Source: Rhodothermaceae bacterium (lineage in GTDB: Bacteria; Bacteroidota; Rhodothermia; Rhodothermales; JAHQVL01). From it: a DNA stretch of 37,512 bases. A program made the translations under genes and the position numbers. The stretch is from assembly GCA_019634345.1 (NCBI GenBank), contig JAHQVL010000090.1:1-37512 (forward strand). Direction: 5' to 3'. Positions 24,521 to 33,369 of the stretch are shown here, piece by piece. How positions within the stretch are numbered: the first letter of the stretch is position 1; the number at the start of each line of letters is the position of its first letter. The notes beneath the pieces were generated by a model. That model had not been told where the DNA came from. It did not search any database and saw only the letters and a program-made list of their open reading frames with translations.

Positions 24521-25621
24521 TTGCTGAACCAACCTATTGTGCAATCAAGACATAAAACATATAAAGAAAACTTAGGGCGCACACTGACCGAGAGGGAGAG
24601 CATGGTGTTGGGGTTGGTTGTGCGTAGCTTCATAGAAACTGCAGGGCCAATTGGCTCAAAGTTTCTTGTTGATACGTATTCTATGGGCTTGAGCTCTGCT
24701 TCGATCCGAAATACCATGAACGATCTGGAGCAGTTAGGGTATTTAGGTCATCCCCACACGTCAGCAGGTAGGGTCCCCACTGATTTAGGGTATCGGCAGT
24801 TTGTTGATGAATTGATGGAGCCTTTTCCGCTGAGCAAGAATGACAAGCAGCTGCTGAAGGACCAATTGGGCTTGGCATTCCAAGAACCCTTAGTGGTGTT
24901 GCGTGAATGTTCGCGCTTGCTTGGACAACTTTCGAATCTTCTAGGTGTGGTCTTGAGCCCCCGTCTATCAACCGGGGTATTGGAACGCCTGGAGTTGGTG
25001 CCGCTATCTTCATCACGCGTCATGTTTGTGATAAGTTTAAAAGGACGTTTGGTAAAGACGGTTGTGCTAGAAATGGCTTCTGAACTAACTCGGGATGAGT
25101 TGGATCGAGTAGTGCGATTGTTGAATGAGCGATTGGCCGGGCTCACTCTTGAGGAGATACGTAATTCTTTTGCCCAGCGAATGAAGGATGTGACGGACGA
25201 GCCCACTGGTATTGTGAGATTGGTGTTGTCAACTTCCCATACTTTTTTTAGTGAACCTGCTGAAGAGCGAGTCAGTTTAGCTGGAACTCAAAACATAATG
25301 GTGCAACCTGAGTTTTTGAGTGAGCCTGAAGAACTTAAGAGATTGGTGGGTATGTTAGAAGATGCGAACTTCATTGTGCATCTTCTAGAAGAAGAAAGCG
25401 AGCAGTCTGGCCGAGCAAGTGTGCGGATAGGGAGTGAGAACAGCGCCAGTATGGTTGATAAGTACTCTATTGTGACGGCTAATTATACATTTGGGAATAT
25501 AGTCGGAACGCTAGGGATAATTGGGCCTAAACGGATGAATTATGCGCGGGTTGTTTCCCTTGTAGAGGGGGCGGCTGCATTATTGACCCATACGGATCCA
25601 TCTATCCATCGATATGATTAA
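24521..25621 (+). CDS. hrcA: Heat-inducible transcription repressor HrcA
   Basis: A 366-residue HrcA repressor of heat-shock operons. The N-terminal winged helix contains LTERESMVLGLVVRSFIETA, GPIGSKFL and SSASIRNTMNDLEQLGYLGHPHTSAGRVPTD, the family hallmark. The C-terminal HrcA domain includes AGTQNIMVQPEF (about 261-272), and the end GIIGPKRMNYARVVSLV is also typical. The likely start is TTG at 24521, preceded by AGGCAAGG; a GTG at 24539 is an alternative. HrcA needs GroEL for activity and binds CIRCE elsewhere, but no CIRCE copy is seen in this window. It begins the run hrcA-grpE-dnaJ. Confidence 0.95.
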   Translation: MLNQPIVQSRHKTYKENLGRTLTERESMVLGLVVRSFIETAGPIGSKFLVDTYSMGLSSASIRNTMNDLEQLGYLGHPHTSAGRVPTDLGYRQFVDELMEPFPLSKNDKQLLKDQLGLAFQEPLVVLRECSRLLGQLSNLLGVVLSPRLSTGVLERLELVPLSSSRVMFVISLKGRLVKTVVLEMASELTRDELDRVVRLLNERLAGLTLEEIRNSFAQRMKDVTDEPTGIVRLVLSTSHTFFSEPAEERVSLAGTQNIMVQPEFLSEPEELKRLVGMLEDANFIVHLLEEESEQSGRASVRIGSENSASMVDKYSIVTANYTFGNIVGTLGIIGPKRMNYARVVSLVEGAAALLTHTDPSIHRYD

Positions 25622-25691
25622 TAAGAATTATATTGCTTAACCCCCTTCACTTAACGGATTAATGCTATAAACAGCAAGAGAAGAACAGAGC

Positions 25692-26318
25692 ATGAAAGAA
25701 ATGGATGACACCGTTGAAATCTCTGGCGAGGGTGCAGCTAAAGCTGCCGGCGAGTCAAACGACACTGATGAACAGTCTGTGGATGAACAATCTATAGATG
25801 AGGAATCATTGGCTGAAGAGCCTACTGATACAAACATTGAACAAGGCGAGGTGGAGTCGGTGCGTAACGAGCTGAATGATACAAAGAATAGATTATTGCG
25901 CCAGGCTGCAGAATTTCAGAATTACAAAAGACGTACAGAGCAAGAGAAAAGCCTATACGTCAGAACCGGGAAGGAGCAAGTAATTCAGCCAATGCTGGAT
26001 ATATTTGATGATTTTAGCCGCTCTATAAATGCAACCAAGCAGGCTGAGGAGCAAAATGAAAATCTGAACCCAATGTATTTGAAGTTGCGTGAAGGCGTAG
26101 AGTTGGTCTATGAGAAATTTCGCAACGAACTGAATCGATTGGGTGTAGAACCGATAGAAGCTGTTGGAAAGTCATTCAACGAAAATGAGCACGAAGCACT
26201 CATGCAGCAGCCAGCCCCGGAAGATGTTGAGCCGGGAACTGTACTTGAAGAAATTCAGACGGGGTATCGCATGGGGGACAAAATATTACGCCATAGCAGG
26301 GTGATCGTTGCCAGTTGA
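25692..26318 (+). CDS. grpE: Nucleotide exchange factor GrpE
   Basis: A 208-residue GrpE, the ADP-release factor for DnaK. Residues 1-55 are highly acidic and low in complexity ([20 protein letters not shown]), probably disordered. The long dimerisation helix follows, with [20 protein letters not shown]. The C-terminal beta-wing carries [20 protein letters not shown] and [20 protein letters not shown]. The ATG at 25692 begins the acidic tail, which is slightly longer than in E. coli GrpE (197). It is 70 bp after hrcA and 26 bp before the dnaJ ATG. Confidence 0.96.
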   Translation: MKEMDDTVEISGEGAAKAAGESNDTDEQSVDEQSIDEESLAEEPTDTNIEQGEVESVRNELNDTKNRLLRQAAEFQNYKRRTEQEKSLYVRTGKEQVIQPMLDIFDDFSRSINATKQAEEQNENLNPMYLKLREGVELVYEKFRNELNRLGVEPIEAVGKSFNENEHEALMQQPAPEDVEPGTVLEEIQTGYRMGDKILRHSRVIVAS

Positions 26319-26344
26319 GGGCATCAGCAATAACCAGATATACT

Positions 26345-27517
26345 ATGCGAGATTATTACGAAATACTGGGGGTTAACAAATCCGCGTCTGAATCTGATAT
26401 TAAGAAGGCTTATAGAAAACTTGCCTTAAAATATCACCCAGATAGAAATCCTGGGGACAATGAGGCAGAGACAAAGTTCAAGGAAGCTGCAGAGGCTTAT
26501 GAAGTATTGTCTTCTCCTGAAAAGCGATCCAGATACGATCGGTTTGGGCACGCAGGTGTTCGTGGTAATGGCGCTGCTGGTGGAGCTGGATTCCAGGATA
26601 TCAATGATATCTTCAACGCATTCAGTGATATTTTTGGGGGTGGTGCAGGTGGCGGATCTATCTTTGATGAAGTTTTTGGTGGAGCAGGCAGGGGCCGTCG
26701 GGCCAGAAGAAGAGGCCGGCCAGGTGGTGACTTGCGTATCAAGCTTCCACTTAGCTTAGAAGAGATTAGCGAAGGCTCCGAGAAAAAAATCAAGGTAAGA
26801 AAATTTGTAGCATGCAAGCCTTGTAACGGTTCTGGAGCTGAAGCAGGTAAAGAAGGGTATTCAACCTGCCCAACCTGCCAGGGTATGGGCGAAGTCCGCC
26901 AGGTAACACGGTCTGTGTTTGGTCAGTTTGTGAATGTTCAGACTTGTTCTGATTGCCAGGGAGAAGGGAGGACGATCAACAATACCTGTAATGAGTGTAA
27001 AGGTGAAGGACGCGTCAAGGGAGAGGAAACCATTCCAATTACAGTACCTGCTGGGGTTCTAGATGGCAATTACCTGACGTTAAGAGGAGCCGGCAATGCT
27101 GGAGTACGAGGAGGAACGGTAGGAGACCTTCGCATTGAAATAGAAGAATTGCCGCACAAGTATTTCAAGCGAGAAGGGCTGGATATCTATTATGACTTGT
27201 TTATATCCTTCCCAGATGCTGCTTTAGGAACAGAGGTAGAAGTGCCCACACTGAAAGGCCGTGCACGTCTTGATATTGAGGCCGGTATTCAGTCCGGTAA
27301 GTTGCTAAGAATGCGTACAAAGGGGCTTCCAGAACTCAATGGGAATGGCAGGGGAGATCAGATGGTGCGAGTAAATGTATGGACGCCACGCGATCTAACA
27401 GAGGAAGAAAAACAATTCTTTGAAGAATATAGAAACTCACCCTCTTTTGTCCCCAAACCTGAAACAGAGGGAGGGAGAAAATCATTCTTTAGCAAAGTAA
27501 AGGACGTGTTTACTTGA
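26345..27517 (+). CDS. dnaJ: Chaperone protein DnaJ
   Basis: A type I DnaJ (Hsp40) of 390 residues, co-chaperone that stimulates DnaK ATPase and delivers clients. The J domain (1-70) begins [14 protein letters not shown] and keeps the HPD motif in [11 protein letters not shown] Gly/Phe-rich segment follows (about 75-130, [11 protein letters not shown]). The zinc region has four CxxCxGxG repeats ([32 protein letters not shown]), then the client-binding C-terminal domain. An in-frame TTG at 26315, overlapping the grpE stop, would add ten residues, but the ATG at 26345 gives the canonical start. dnaK is not adjacent. Confidence 0.97.
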   Translation: MRDYYEILGVNKSASESDIKKAYRKLALKYHPDRNPGDNEAETKFKEAAEAYEVLSSPEKRSRYDRFGHAGVRGNGAAGGAGFQDINDIFNAFSDIFGGGAGGGSIFDEVFGGAGRGRRARRRGRPGGDLRIKLPLSLEEISEGSEKKIKVRKFVACKPCNGSGAEAGKEGYSTCPTCQGMGEVRQVTRSVFGQFVNVQTCSDCQGEGRTINNTCNECKGEGRVKGEETIPITVPAGVLDGNYLTLRGAGNAGVRGGTVGDLRIEIEELPHKYFKREGLDIYYDLFISFPDAALGTEVEVPTLKGRARLDIEAGIQSGKLLRMRTKGLPELNGNGRGDQMVRVNVWTPRDLTEEEKQFFEEYRNSPSFVPKPETEGGRKSFFSKVKDVFT

Positions 27518-27583
27518 ATTCATTCCTATGATACAAGAAGCGCCTTTGCATTAAGTACCTTCCCTCACATTGGTTTTTCCTAT

Positions 27584-27591
27584 TAACTTTG
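27584..27591 (+). promoter_or_regulatory. Possible Bacteroidota-type -7 promoter element
   Basis: TAACTTTG fits the TAnnTTTG -7 consensus of Bacteroidota promoters and lies 4 bp before the flavin reductase ATG. If used, the mRNA would be nearly leaderless. No convincing -33 TTTG element at the right spacing is seen, so support is limited. Confidence 0.25.
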
Positions 27592-27595
27592 CGGT

Positions 27596-28093
27596 ATGAG
27601 TGGTTTTATTGGTGGAGATGACTTTCGTAGTTTAATGCGGCACATCCCGTCTCCAGTGATGGTATTGACCTATGAAAACGAGTCAGGGCCCCGTGGAGTT
27701 ACAATTGGTTCTTTTGCTAGCGTTTCTCTGGATCCTCCTTTGATCTCATTCAACTTAATGAGGAGTGGGTCTTCTTCTGAAGACATACAGGGTGTTTCCT
27801 GTTTTGCAATTCATGTTCTTAGGAATGATCAATCGCGTTTGAGCGAGCATTTTGCGCAGCCTGATCTCTCCAGTGGTGTGCAATTTAAAGATATAGATTA
27901 TATATATTCCAGCGAAGGAGTCCCGGTTATGGATGATTGCCTTGCATTTATGATTTGTGAACTATTCGATATAGTTACTGCTGGGGACCATTCATTAGTA
28001 TTAGGCAAGGTTCTTCGTGCAGATGTGGTAACCCCTTCAAAACCATTATTGTATTTTCAGCGCTCATATCATGAAGTTGGAGACTCCATGTAG
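27596..28093 (+). CDS. Flavin reductase-like domain protein
   Basis: A 165-residue protein of the flavin reductase-like (HpaC/RutF-type) family, with a split-barrel FMN-binding fold. It begins DDFRSLMRHIPSPVMVLTYE and has GVTIGSFASVSLDPPLISFNL, the conserved flavin-binding strand and turn, plus FAIHVLRNDQSRLSEHFA. Family members reduce free FMN or FAD with NAD(P)H for a partner monooxygenase, or bind flavin for other redox work. No monooxygenase is near. It is 78 bp after dnaJ and 44 bp before the large membrane protein. Confidence 0.88.
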   Translation: MSGFIGGDDFRSLMRHIPSPVMVLTYENESGPRGVTIGSFASVSLDPPLISFNLMRSGSSSEDIQGVSCFAIHVLRNDQSRLSEHFAQPDLSSGVQFKDIDYIYSSEGVPVMDDCLAFMICELFDIVTAGDHSLVLGKVLRADVVTPSKPLLYFQRSYHEVGDSM

Positions 28094-28137
28094 CTCTCTT
28101 TCTAGAGTCATTTATAGTAACCCATTTAGTAGTCTCA

Positions 28138-30189
28138 TTGCATCCAACCCTATCTGATCTGTCTGGGCTATCTATAGCTCTTATTTATTATCCCATTCTC
28201 ATCGTTGCACCTGGGTTTGCAGTCGGTCTCTTGACTAATGTCTTGTCCTTTCGTGAAGGTAGCACCACATCTCGGATGTTGATAGCGATTATCCTGTCTA
28301 TATCTATTTTTCCAATCGTTTATTATTGGGCCCTGCGATTTACTCATATATCAGTAGTCTGGGGTATTTTGGGGCTGTCTGTTGGAATAGTACTGTACAA
28401 CCTATTCCAGTCTTTGTATCACAAGAAAACCAGGCTTGCTTTTAGTGTTAAGGGAGCAAAATTAATACTCGGCCTAATTGTTTTCTGGACGATTATGGCC
28501 TTTTTGCTAGTTGATTTAAAAATCGATGGTCAATTAAGAAGTAGCCTCGTTAGCTACGATTATGTGAAGCATACAGCTGTCACGGACTCTATTTCCAGGA
28601 CTGGGATATCTCCAGTAAATCCTAGCTTTTATCCAGGGGAGGGGCTGAGTTTATTCTATTATTATTTTTGGTTCATTTTTTCGAGCCTTATAGATCAACT
28701 CGGGGGGGAATTAATAAGCCCCAGGCATTCAGTGTTTGCGGGCCTGATGTGGTTTCCTGTCGGGCTTGCAGCCATTACATGGTTCTTTGTTAAGGCATTT
28801 GGCAAAATTGCTATTCCGGAAATTGATGCACGTTATTATCCGTTGATCGTAACAATGCTTGCGGTTACGGGGCTGGATATGTTACCAATAGTAAGCCACA
28901 AGATTTTGGAGTATACCGTTGGTCTACCTGCGTATTTTGTCCCTTCGATTGAGTGGTGGAATGAGCAAGTAGCCTCGTGGTTTAGTGCGATAATTTGGGT
29001 GCCCCATCACGTAAGCGCCTTTGTTGCAACTTTATTGGTATTTATTCTGATACGAGAGTGTGTGGATGAAGAGTATGCAGGGAGCAAGCAATGGCAAGTA
29101 CTGATTCTTTGCAGCCTGGCATTGCCATCTGCTTTTGGGATGTCGATCTGGGTCACCCTGGTGTTTTTGTGCTTCCTTGTGGTCTGGTTTGTTTTTACTC
29201 TATATAAAGGGTATTGGGAGGAGGTATCTGTTTTACTAAAAATAGGTATTCTCTCTCTGGTCTTCGTGTTGCCCTTTGTATTAGAGCTCAATGGGGCTAA
29301 CTTTAGGCCAGGAGCACCATTGGCATTTTCAATTCGTCCTTTTTTTATTTCAGATGAATTGGTGTTTGGGGCAGCACCCGCGTTAGTGCAAATAACACGG
29401 CTAATTTTTTTGCCGATAAACTATTTTCTGGAAATAGGATTTTTCTTTCTTGGCGGGTTGCTTTATGTGTTATATCGGAAAAGTAGAGGAGGAGTCCTTA
29501 GCCGGCAGGAATGGTACCTTCTCGTTCTTCTTGCAACGAGTGTAATCATATGCTCTTTTGTCAAGGCGAATATAAAGCATAATGATTTAGGTTGGCGTGG
29601 GTTTATGTTTGCCCAGATAGTGCTGCTTTTATTCTCAGCTCCTTTATATGTTAGTCTATTTAAGAATGTAGTAATTGAAAAATTAGAAATCGCTCCAGTC
29701 ACACGAATTGTAGCGATTGGCATGCTCTTCCTGGGGATTACAGCAAATCTGTATGAGATGGCAATAATTAGAACGTATTCACTGGGGCCTTCGGGAGAGC
29801 GGGGACTGATGTTAAGGGAGCTCTATGAATGGGTAGATGAAAATACTGCTGAATCGGCTGTTTTGCAGCATAATCCCAACGAAAAAACAGAGTATTACCA
29901 TGCTTTATATGGGTTTAGGCAAGTGCTATTGGCTGATGAGGTACTGGGGAGGCTTTATGGTATTAATGAGGAGATGTATCTTGAATTGTACGATCAAATA
30001 ATTCCTATCTTTGAATCCTCTCTCGATGAAGAGAGCGTCTTCCAAAAATCAGAGGCGTTGGGAGTAGATTTTATAGTTCTCAAAAAAGAAGACCCGGTGT
30101 GGAGGGATACAACCAGTTGGGTGCAGACGGCTGAGCCAGTCTTCAAGAATAGTTATGGTAGGGTGTACCAAGTTTCCAAGGAGGAATAA
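28138..30189 (+). CDS. Large polytopic membrane protein, GT-C-like
   Basis: A 683-residue membrane protein with about 14-16 hydrophobic segments over residues 1-560 and a soluble C-terminal tail of about 130 residues (ELYEWVDENTAESAVLQHNP, GRLYGINEEMYLELYDQ, LGVDFIVLKKEDPVW). Large extracytoplasmic loops contain DYVKHTAVTDSISRTGISPV and PGEGLSLFYYYFWF, and later the His pair in WVPHHVSAF. This layout is usual in GT-C glycosyltransferases that use polyprenyl-phosphate sugars, but I cannot assign a CAZy family. The start is a TTG at 28138 without a clear ribosome binding site; a later start would lose the first membrane helix. Its stop overlaps the GT2 gene start (TAATG), so the two are translationally coupled. 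Confidence 0.75.
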   Translation: MHPTLSDLSGLSIALIYYPILIVAPGFAVGLLTNVLSFREGSTTSRMLIAIILSISIFPIVYYWALRFTHISVVWGILGLSVGIVLYNLFQSLYHKKTRLAFSVKGAKLILGLIVFWTIMAFLLVDLKIDGQLRSSLVSYDYVKHTAVTDSISRTGISPVNPSFYPGEGLSLFYYYFWFIFSSLIDQLGGELISPRHSVFAGLMWFPVGLAAITWFFVKAFGKIAIPEIDARYYPLIVTMLAVTGLDMLPIVSHKILEYTVGLPAYFVPSIEWWNEQVASWFSAIIWVPHHVSAFVATLLVFILIRECVDEEYAGSKQWQVLILCSLALPSAFGMSIWVTLVFLCFLVVWFVFTLYKGYWEEVSVLLKIGILSLVFVLPFVLELNGANFRPGAPLAFSIRPFFISDELVFGAAPALVQITRLIFLPINYFLEIGFFFLGGLLYVLYRKSRGGVLSRQEWYLLVLLATSVIICSFVKANIKHNDLGWRGFMFAQIVLLLFSAPLYVSLFKNVVIEKLEIAPVTRIVAIGMLFLGITANLYEMAIIRTYSLGPSGERGLMLRELYEWVDENTAESAVLQHNPNEKTEYYHALYGFRQVLLADEVLGRLYGINEEMYLELYDQIIPIFESSLDEESVFQKSEALGVDFIVLKKEDPVWRDTTSWVQTAEPVFKNSYGRVYQVSKEE

Positions 30190-30905
30190 TGGCTTATGTG
30201 AAAGAGACTTTAACTGTGGTTATCCCTGTTTATAATGAAGAAGAGGTCATTGAGACAGTGTTAAACGATTGGCACTCGACGCTCACCTCCATGGGTATTG
30301 AGTTTCAAATAAAGTGTTATAACGATGGCTCAAAAGATGACACATGGGGAGTTCTACAGGAATTGGAAGATTCGCTGGCTCATTTGAATGTCTATGATAA
30401 ACAAAACTCTGGGCACGGTCCCACGATTCTGAAAGGATATCGTGATTCTTTTGATAGTACCTGGATATTTCAAGTGGATTCTGATGATGAGATTCCAGCA
30501 TCTGAATTCTTTAAAGTATGGGAGGAACGTGCGCTTTATGATTTGATATTAGGGAGGCGCATCAAAAGCAAAACACCTTTGCCAAGAAAGATCATTTCCT
30601 TTATATCACGGATTGTTGTTGGATTGCTCTACGGATCGAACGTTTCCGATGTTAATACGCCATTTCGACTGATGAGAGTTGGTGCACTTTCGGAATATAT
30701 CGGTAAGATACCACCCACCACCTTTGCACCCAATCTGCTCGTTACTGGTCTTGCAGCATTAAAGGAACTCAATTATCTCGAAGTGCCTGTGCACTACAGA
30801 GTTCGGCAAACGGGGACAATATCCATCCAGAAATTAAAGCTTCTAAAAGTCTCATGCAGAGCTTTGTTAGAAACAGTTCGGTTCAGATTTAAAAGTGCTC
30901 AATAA
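30189..30905 (+). CDS. Family 2 glycosyltransferase
   Basis: A 238-residue GT2 enzyme of the polyprenol-phosphate sugar synthase type. Motifs are TVVIPVYNEEEVIE (9-22), NDGSKDDTW, KQNSGHGPTILKGYRDS and the metal site VDSDD in WIFQVDSDDEIPASE, then GRRIKSKTPLPRK and NTPFRLMR. The DxD region reads DSDDE rather than the DADLQ or DADLS of many DPM1 relatives. There are no clear transmembrane helices beyond one amphipathic stretch (IISFISRIVVGLLY). The start ATG overlaps the upstream stop by one base and has an ideal AAGGAGG. It probably makes the lipid-linked sugar used by the coupled membrane protein. Confidence 0.88.
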   Translation: MAYVKETLTVVIPVYNEEEVIETVLNDWHSTLTSMGIEFQIKCYNDGSKDDTWGVLQELEDSLAHLNVYDKQNSGHGPTILKGYRDSFDSTWIFQVDSDDEIPASEFFKVWEERALYDLILGRRIKSKTPLPRKIISFISRIVVGLLYGSNVSDVNTPFRLMRVGALSEYIGKIPPTTFAPNLLVTGLAALKELNYLEVPVHYRVRQTGTISIQKLKLLKVSCRALLETVRFRFKSAQ

Positions 30906-31735
30906 TCTGAAGATATACTGGTAACGTCGATTTTGTTAGTACCGGTATGATCCGGGTCGATGGGAATCTTGTTTACCCCCAGGCCAAAGAACGCAAAATC
31001 ATATTTACAAGGGTCCTCAGGGCATAAGTAACGGCAATTGTCAGTCAACTCGAGAACGGCCCTCCAGTCATCATTTTTCCTGTTAAGCATACCAAGAGCC
31101 CGGGCTTGCCTTCCGGAATGCACATCGAGTGGAAGCACAAGCTTTTCTGGACTCAATGAATTCCAGATACCTAAATCAACAGGTCCAGGGCGAGATACCC
31201 AGCGTAAATACATACAAAACCTTTTGCATGCACTTCCTGAAAGGGGGCGAGCGAGATGTTTTCTGACTCTTGTGGGCGTAGCCGGATTAATGGCAAACAA
31301 CAGGTCGCTAAATTTCTGAAGGCCGTTTCCTATATGTTTGTCGTCATGTTTAACAAAGCTTGAGAAGGCGATCTCCAGAGAGCCAAATTGTTTAATGACA
31401 AGTGAAATGTTTGTAGTAAGAGAGACTGCATCAACAGGCTGGAAGGTACGGTAGATGAAGTTGGCAAACAGGTGAGCGTCTTTTTCTGGATCAAAGTCAT
31501 ATACAAATTTTCGAGGTTTGTATGACATTATTTCGCAGAGATCCTCAAGCTTTTTAAGTAACGTTTTGCGTTGCCCCCAGGCCAATAGTGCTGCATAGAG
31601 GCCAATGATTTCCTGATCTAAAGGGTCTTCAAAACTGTGTGGGATTACAATAGGATCATTATGAATGAATTCCGGCTTTTCAAATCGGTCAACTAAGCCG
31701 TCTAGGTACAGTTTTAGATTGGCGAGGGTGGCCAT
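30899..31735 (-). CDS. TIGR02757 (DUF2400) family protein
   Basis: A 278-residue protein of the TIGR02757/DUF2400 family. Visible family blocks are EFIHNDPIVIPHSFEDPLDQEI, GLYAALLAWGQRKTLLKKLE, KRFCMYLRWVSRPGPVDLGIW, PLDVHSGRQARALG and CPEDPCKYDFAFFGLGV. The family has no proven function; its helical layout and the Cys-containing C-terminus have invited comparison with DNA glycosylases. The last seven bases overlap the end of the convergent GT2 gene. It is the last gene of the minus-strand operon, 19 bp after the second GT-C-like gene, although it has no obvious link to glycan synthesis. Confidence 0.88.
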   Translation of the reverse strand: MATLANLKLYLDGLVDRFEKPEFIHNDPIVIPHSFEDPLDQEIIGLYAALLAWGQRKTLLKKLEDLCEIMSYKPRKFVYDFDPEKDAHLFANFIYRTFQPVDAVSLTTNISLVIKQFGSLEIAFSSFVKHDDKHIGNGLQKFSDLLFAINPATPTRVRKHLARPLSGSACKRFCMYLRWVSRPGPVDLGIWNSLSPEKLVLPLDVHSGRQARALGMLNRKNDDWRAVLELTDNCRYLCPEDPCKYDFAFFGLGVNKIPIDPDHTGTNKIDVTSISSDY

Positions 31736-31754
31736 CAGAAGAAATTACTAGAGC

Positions 31755-33335
31755 TCAAGGTAGGCTTGAGCTATTATTGAGGTCAGGATTATCAGTGTAG
31801 TCAGGATTATAAACGCGGCGGACTGATTCAACTTTGTATAGTGAGTTCTCTATCGTGTAAATAATCCCTTGTTTTTTGTTGTACTCTTTTAGGTGGTTTA
31901 CAGCTTCATTTTCGTTAGGAACTACCTGAATACAACGCCCTGAATAGTATTGAAATTGTGGAGCCATTACAAAGTTCTTGGGGGCTTTAATCATTGATCC
32001 ACCAAGCGTTTTGGTCGTTTTAAAAAAGATTGTATCGTCGGCGTTTGATGTCTCTTTTATTTGGGTGCCTAATCTAAGGGATAAGTATTCGCTCGGTTTG
32101 AGTATATGTGTGTAGTAAAAGTATGTACTCATGCAAAGCATTCCCGCAAACACGATGTAGTACAGGTATCTGAGCGCTGTCATTTCAGGTAAATCGGTTC
32201 TTTTTAGTACTCTGTAGCTGAGGAATGCAACAATCAGGCTAACAGGAACAGTCCCTTTTACCAGGCTCAGTTCGTGAACGATAGTGAATTGGAATAACAA
32301 GTAATGATGCAACAATACGGGAATGCCTACAAGGGCAAGAACCATCAACTCAGTTCTGTTGGATACCTGGAGATTGCGTTTCTTGGAAATGAGCAAGCAA
32401 GCAAGACTGAAAAAGATAAGAATGAAAAAGGGAAAGAAGTTGCGCATGTACATAGTCAAGAATTTCACATGCGCCCCGCTGTCGAAGATGGAAACGGGTC
32501 CTGAGTTACCGCTCCTTTCTGCATATCTATGAAGCAGTGTGTCAATGTAGCTGTCCATACCAGCTATTGAACTGTATTGGAATACAAATAGAGCGATGGC
32601 AGTCAAAGAACTTAGCGCAATGAGAAATGAGACCTTGATATCTTTTCTAATAAAGAGAGCGTGCATGCACAATATGCCGCCAGCCAATAGCCCCAACCAT
32701 TCGGTATACACCATGAGAAAAACTGACGTACAGGTTAGGAGCAAATGAAAACGCTGGCGTTCCACCTGGATAGAATATTTTAAATAGAAAAGAATGGACA
32801 ACAAGAAAAATAACTGTACCAATATGTCTGAGAAGTACACATTTGCATGATACCACAGGTTGGGTGTAGCAAAGATGTAGACTAATGAACCTGCAAGAGC
32901 TGCTCGTTCTCCTCTTTTAGATTGATATATGTTTCGTATGATGAAAAAAATGAGGAGTGAGCATAAGAAGTGAAGAAGGATATTGAAAGATTCAAGCGTG
33001 AGGGCGGATAAAGGTAGATTGGTTACCTTGAATAGAATGAAAGGAAGAATGAAAGCTAGTGGGGGGTACGATACATAATAATAGTTTCCTTCTTCATCAG
33101 ATACCCCACTGATCGGGCATTTGATGTGGTGGTCGTTTGGGTTAGTGAAGGTATAAATAGGGTTGAAGTTGTGCCTGGTGATGCCTTCCTCCATCCAGAT
33201 GTTCAAGGTGACAAGCGTATGAGCCGTGACCCATTCGTATCTAGAGGATAAGGGCCTGTCTATATGAGGCAATCGCACGAGAACAGAGATGAAGAAGAGA
33301 ATAAGCAGATAATAGATTGGAGCGACTTTATTCAT
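31755..33335 (-). CDS. GT-C-like membrane protein, tandem paralogue 2
   Basis: A 526-residue protein with about 11-12 transmembrane helices and a soluble tail of about 110 residues. After the first helix it has RLPHIDRPLS, an extracytoplasmic loop with HTLVTLNIWMEEGI, FNPIYTF and GNYYYVSYPP (83-92), and later LWYHANVYFSDILVQLFFLL. These blocks are shared with the next gene upstream, so the two arose by duplication. The topology resembles GT-C enzymes that take sugar from a polyprenyl phosphate on the outer face of the membrane, as in PMT/ArnT relatives, though no classical DE or DD pair is obvious. It starts 34 bp after its paralogue. Confidence 0.75.
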   Translation of the reverse strand: MNKVAPIYYLLILFFISVLVRLPHIDRPLSSRYEWVTAHTLVTLNIWMEEGITRHNFNPIYTFTNPNDHHIKCPISGVSDEEGNYYYVSYPPLAFILPFILFKVTNLPLSALTLESFNILLHFLCSLLIFFIIRNIYQSKRGERAALAGSLVYIFATPNLWYHANVYFSDILVQLFFLLSILFYLKYSIQVERQRFHLLLTCTSVFLMVYTEWLGLLAGGILCMHALFIRKDIKVSFLIALSSLTAIALFVFQYSSIAGMDSYIDTLLHRYAERSGNSGPVSIFDSGAHVKFLTMYMRNFFPFFILIFFSLACLLISKKRNLQVSNRTELMVLALVGIPVLLHHYLLFQFTIVHELSLVKGTVPVSLIVAFLSYRVLKRTDLPEMTALRYLYYIVFAGMLCMSTYFYYTHILKPSEYLSLRLGTQIKETSNADDTIFFKTTKTLGGSMIKAPKNFVMAPQFQYYSGRCIQVVPNENEAVNHLKEYNKKQGIIYTIENSLYKVESVRRVYNPDYTDNPDLNNSSSLP

Positions 33336-33369
33336 AATGGTGTATCTCTGTGCGATCGAAAGAGTAGAA

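Noticed and set aside
26315..26344. TTG start for dnaJ overlapping grpE
   Set aside because: It would place ten extra residues before the canonical [10 protein letters not shown] start; the ATG at 26345 fits the family.
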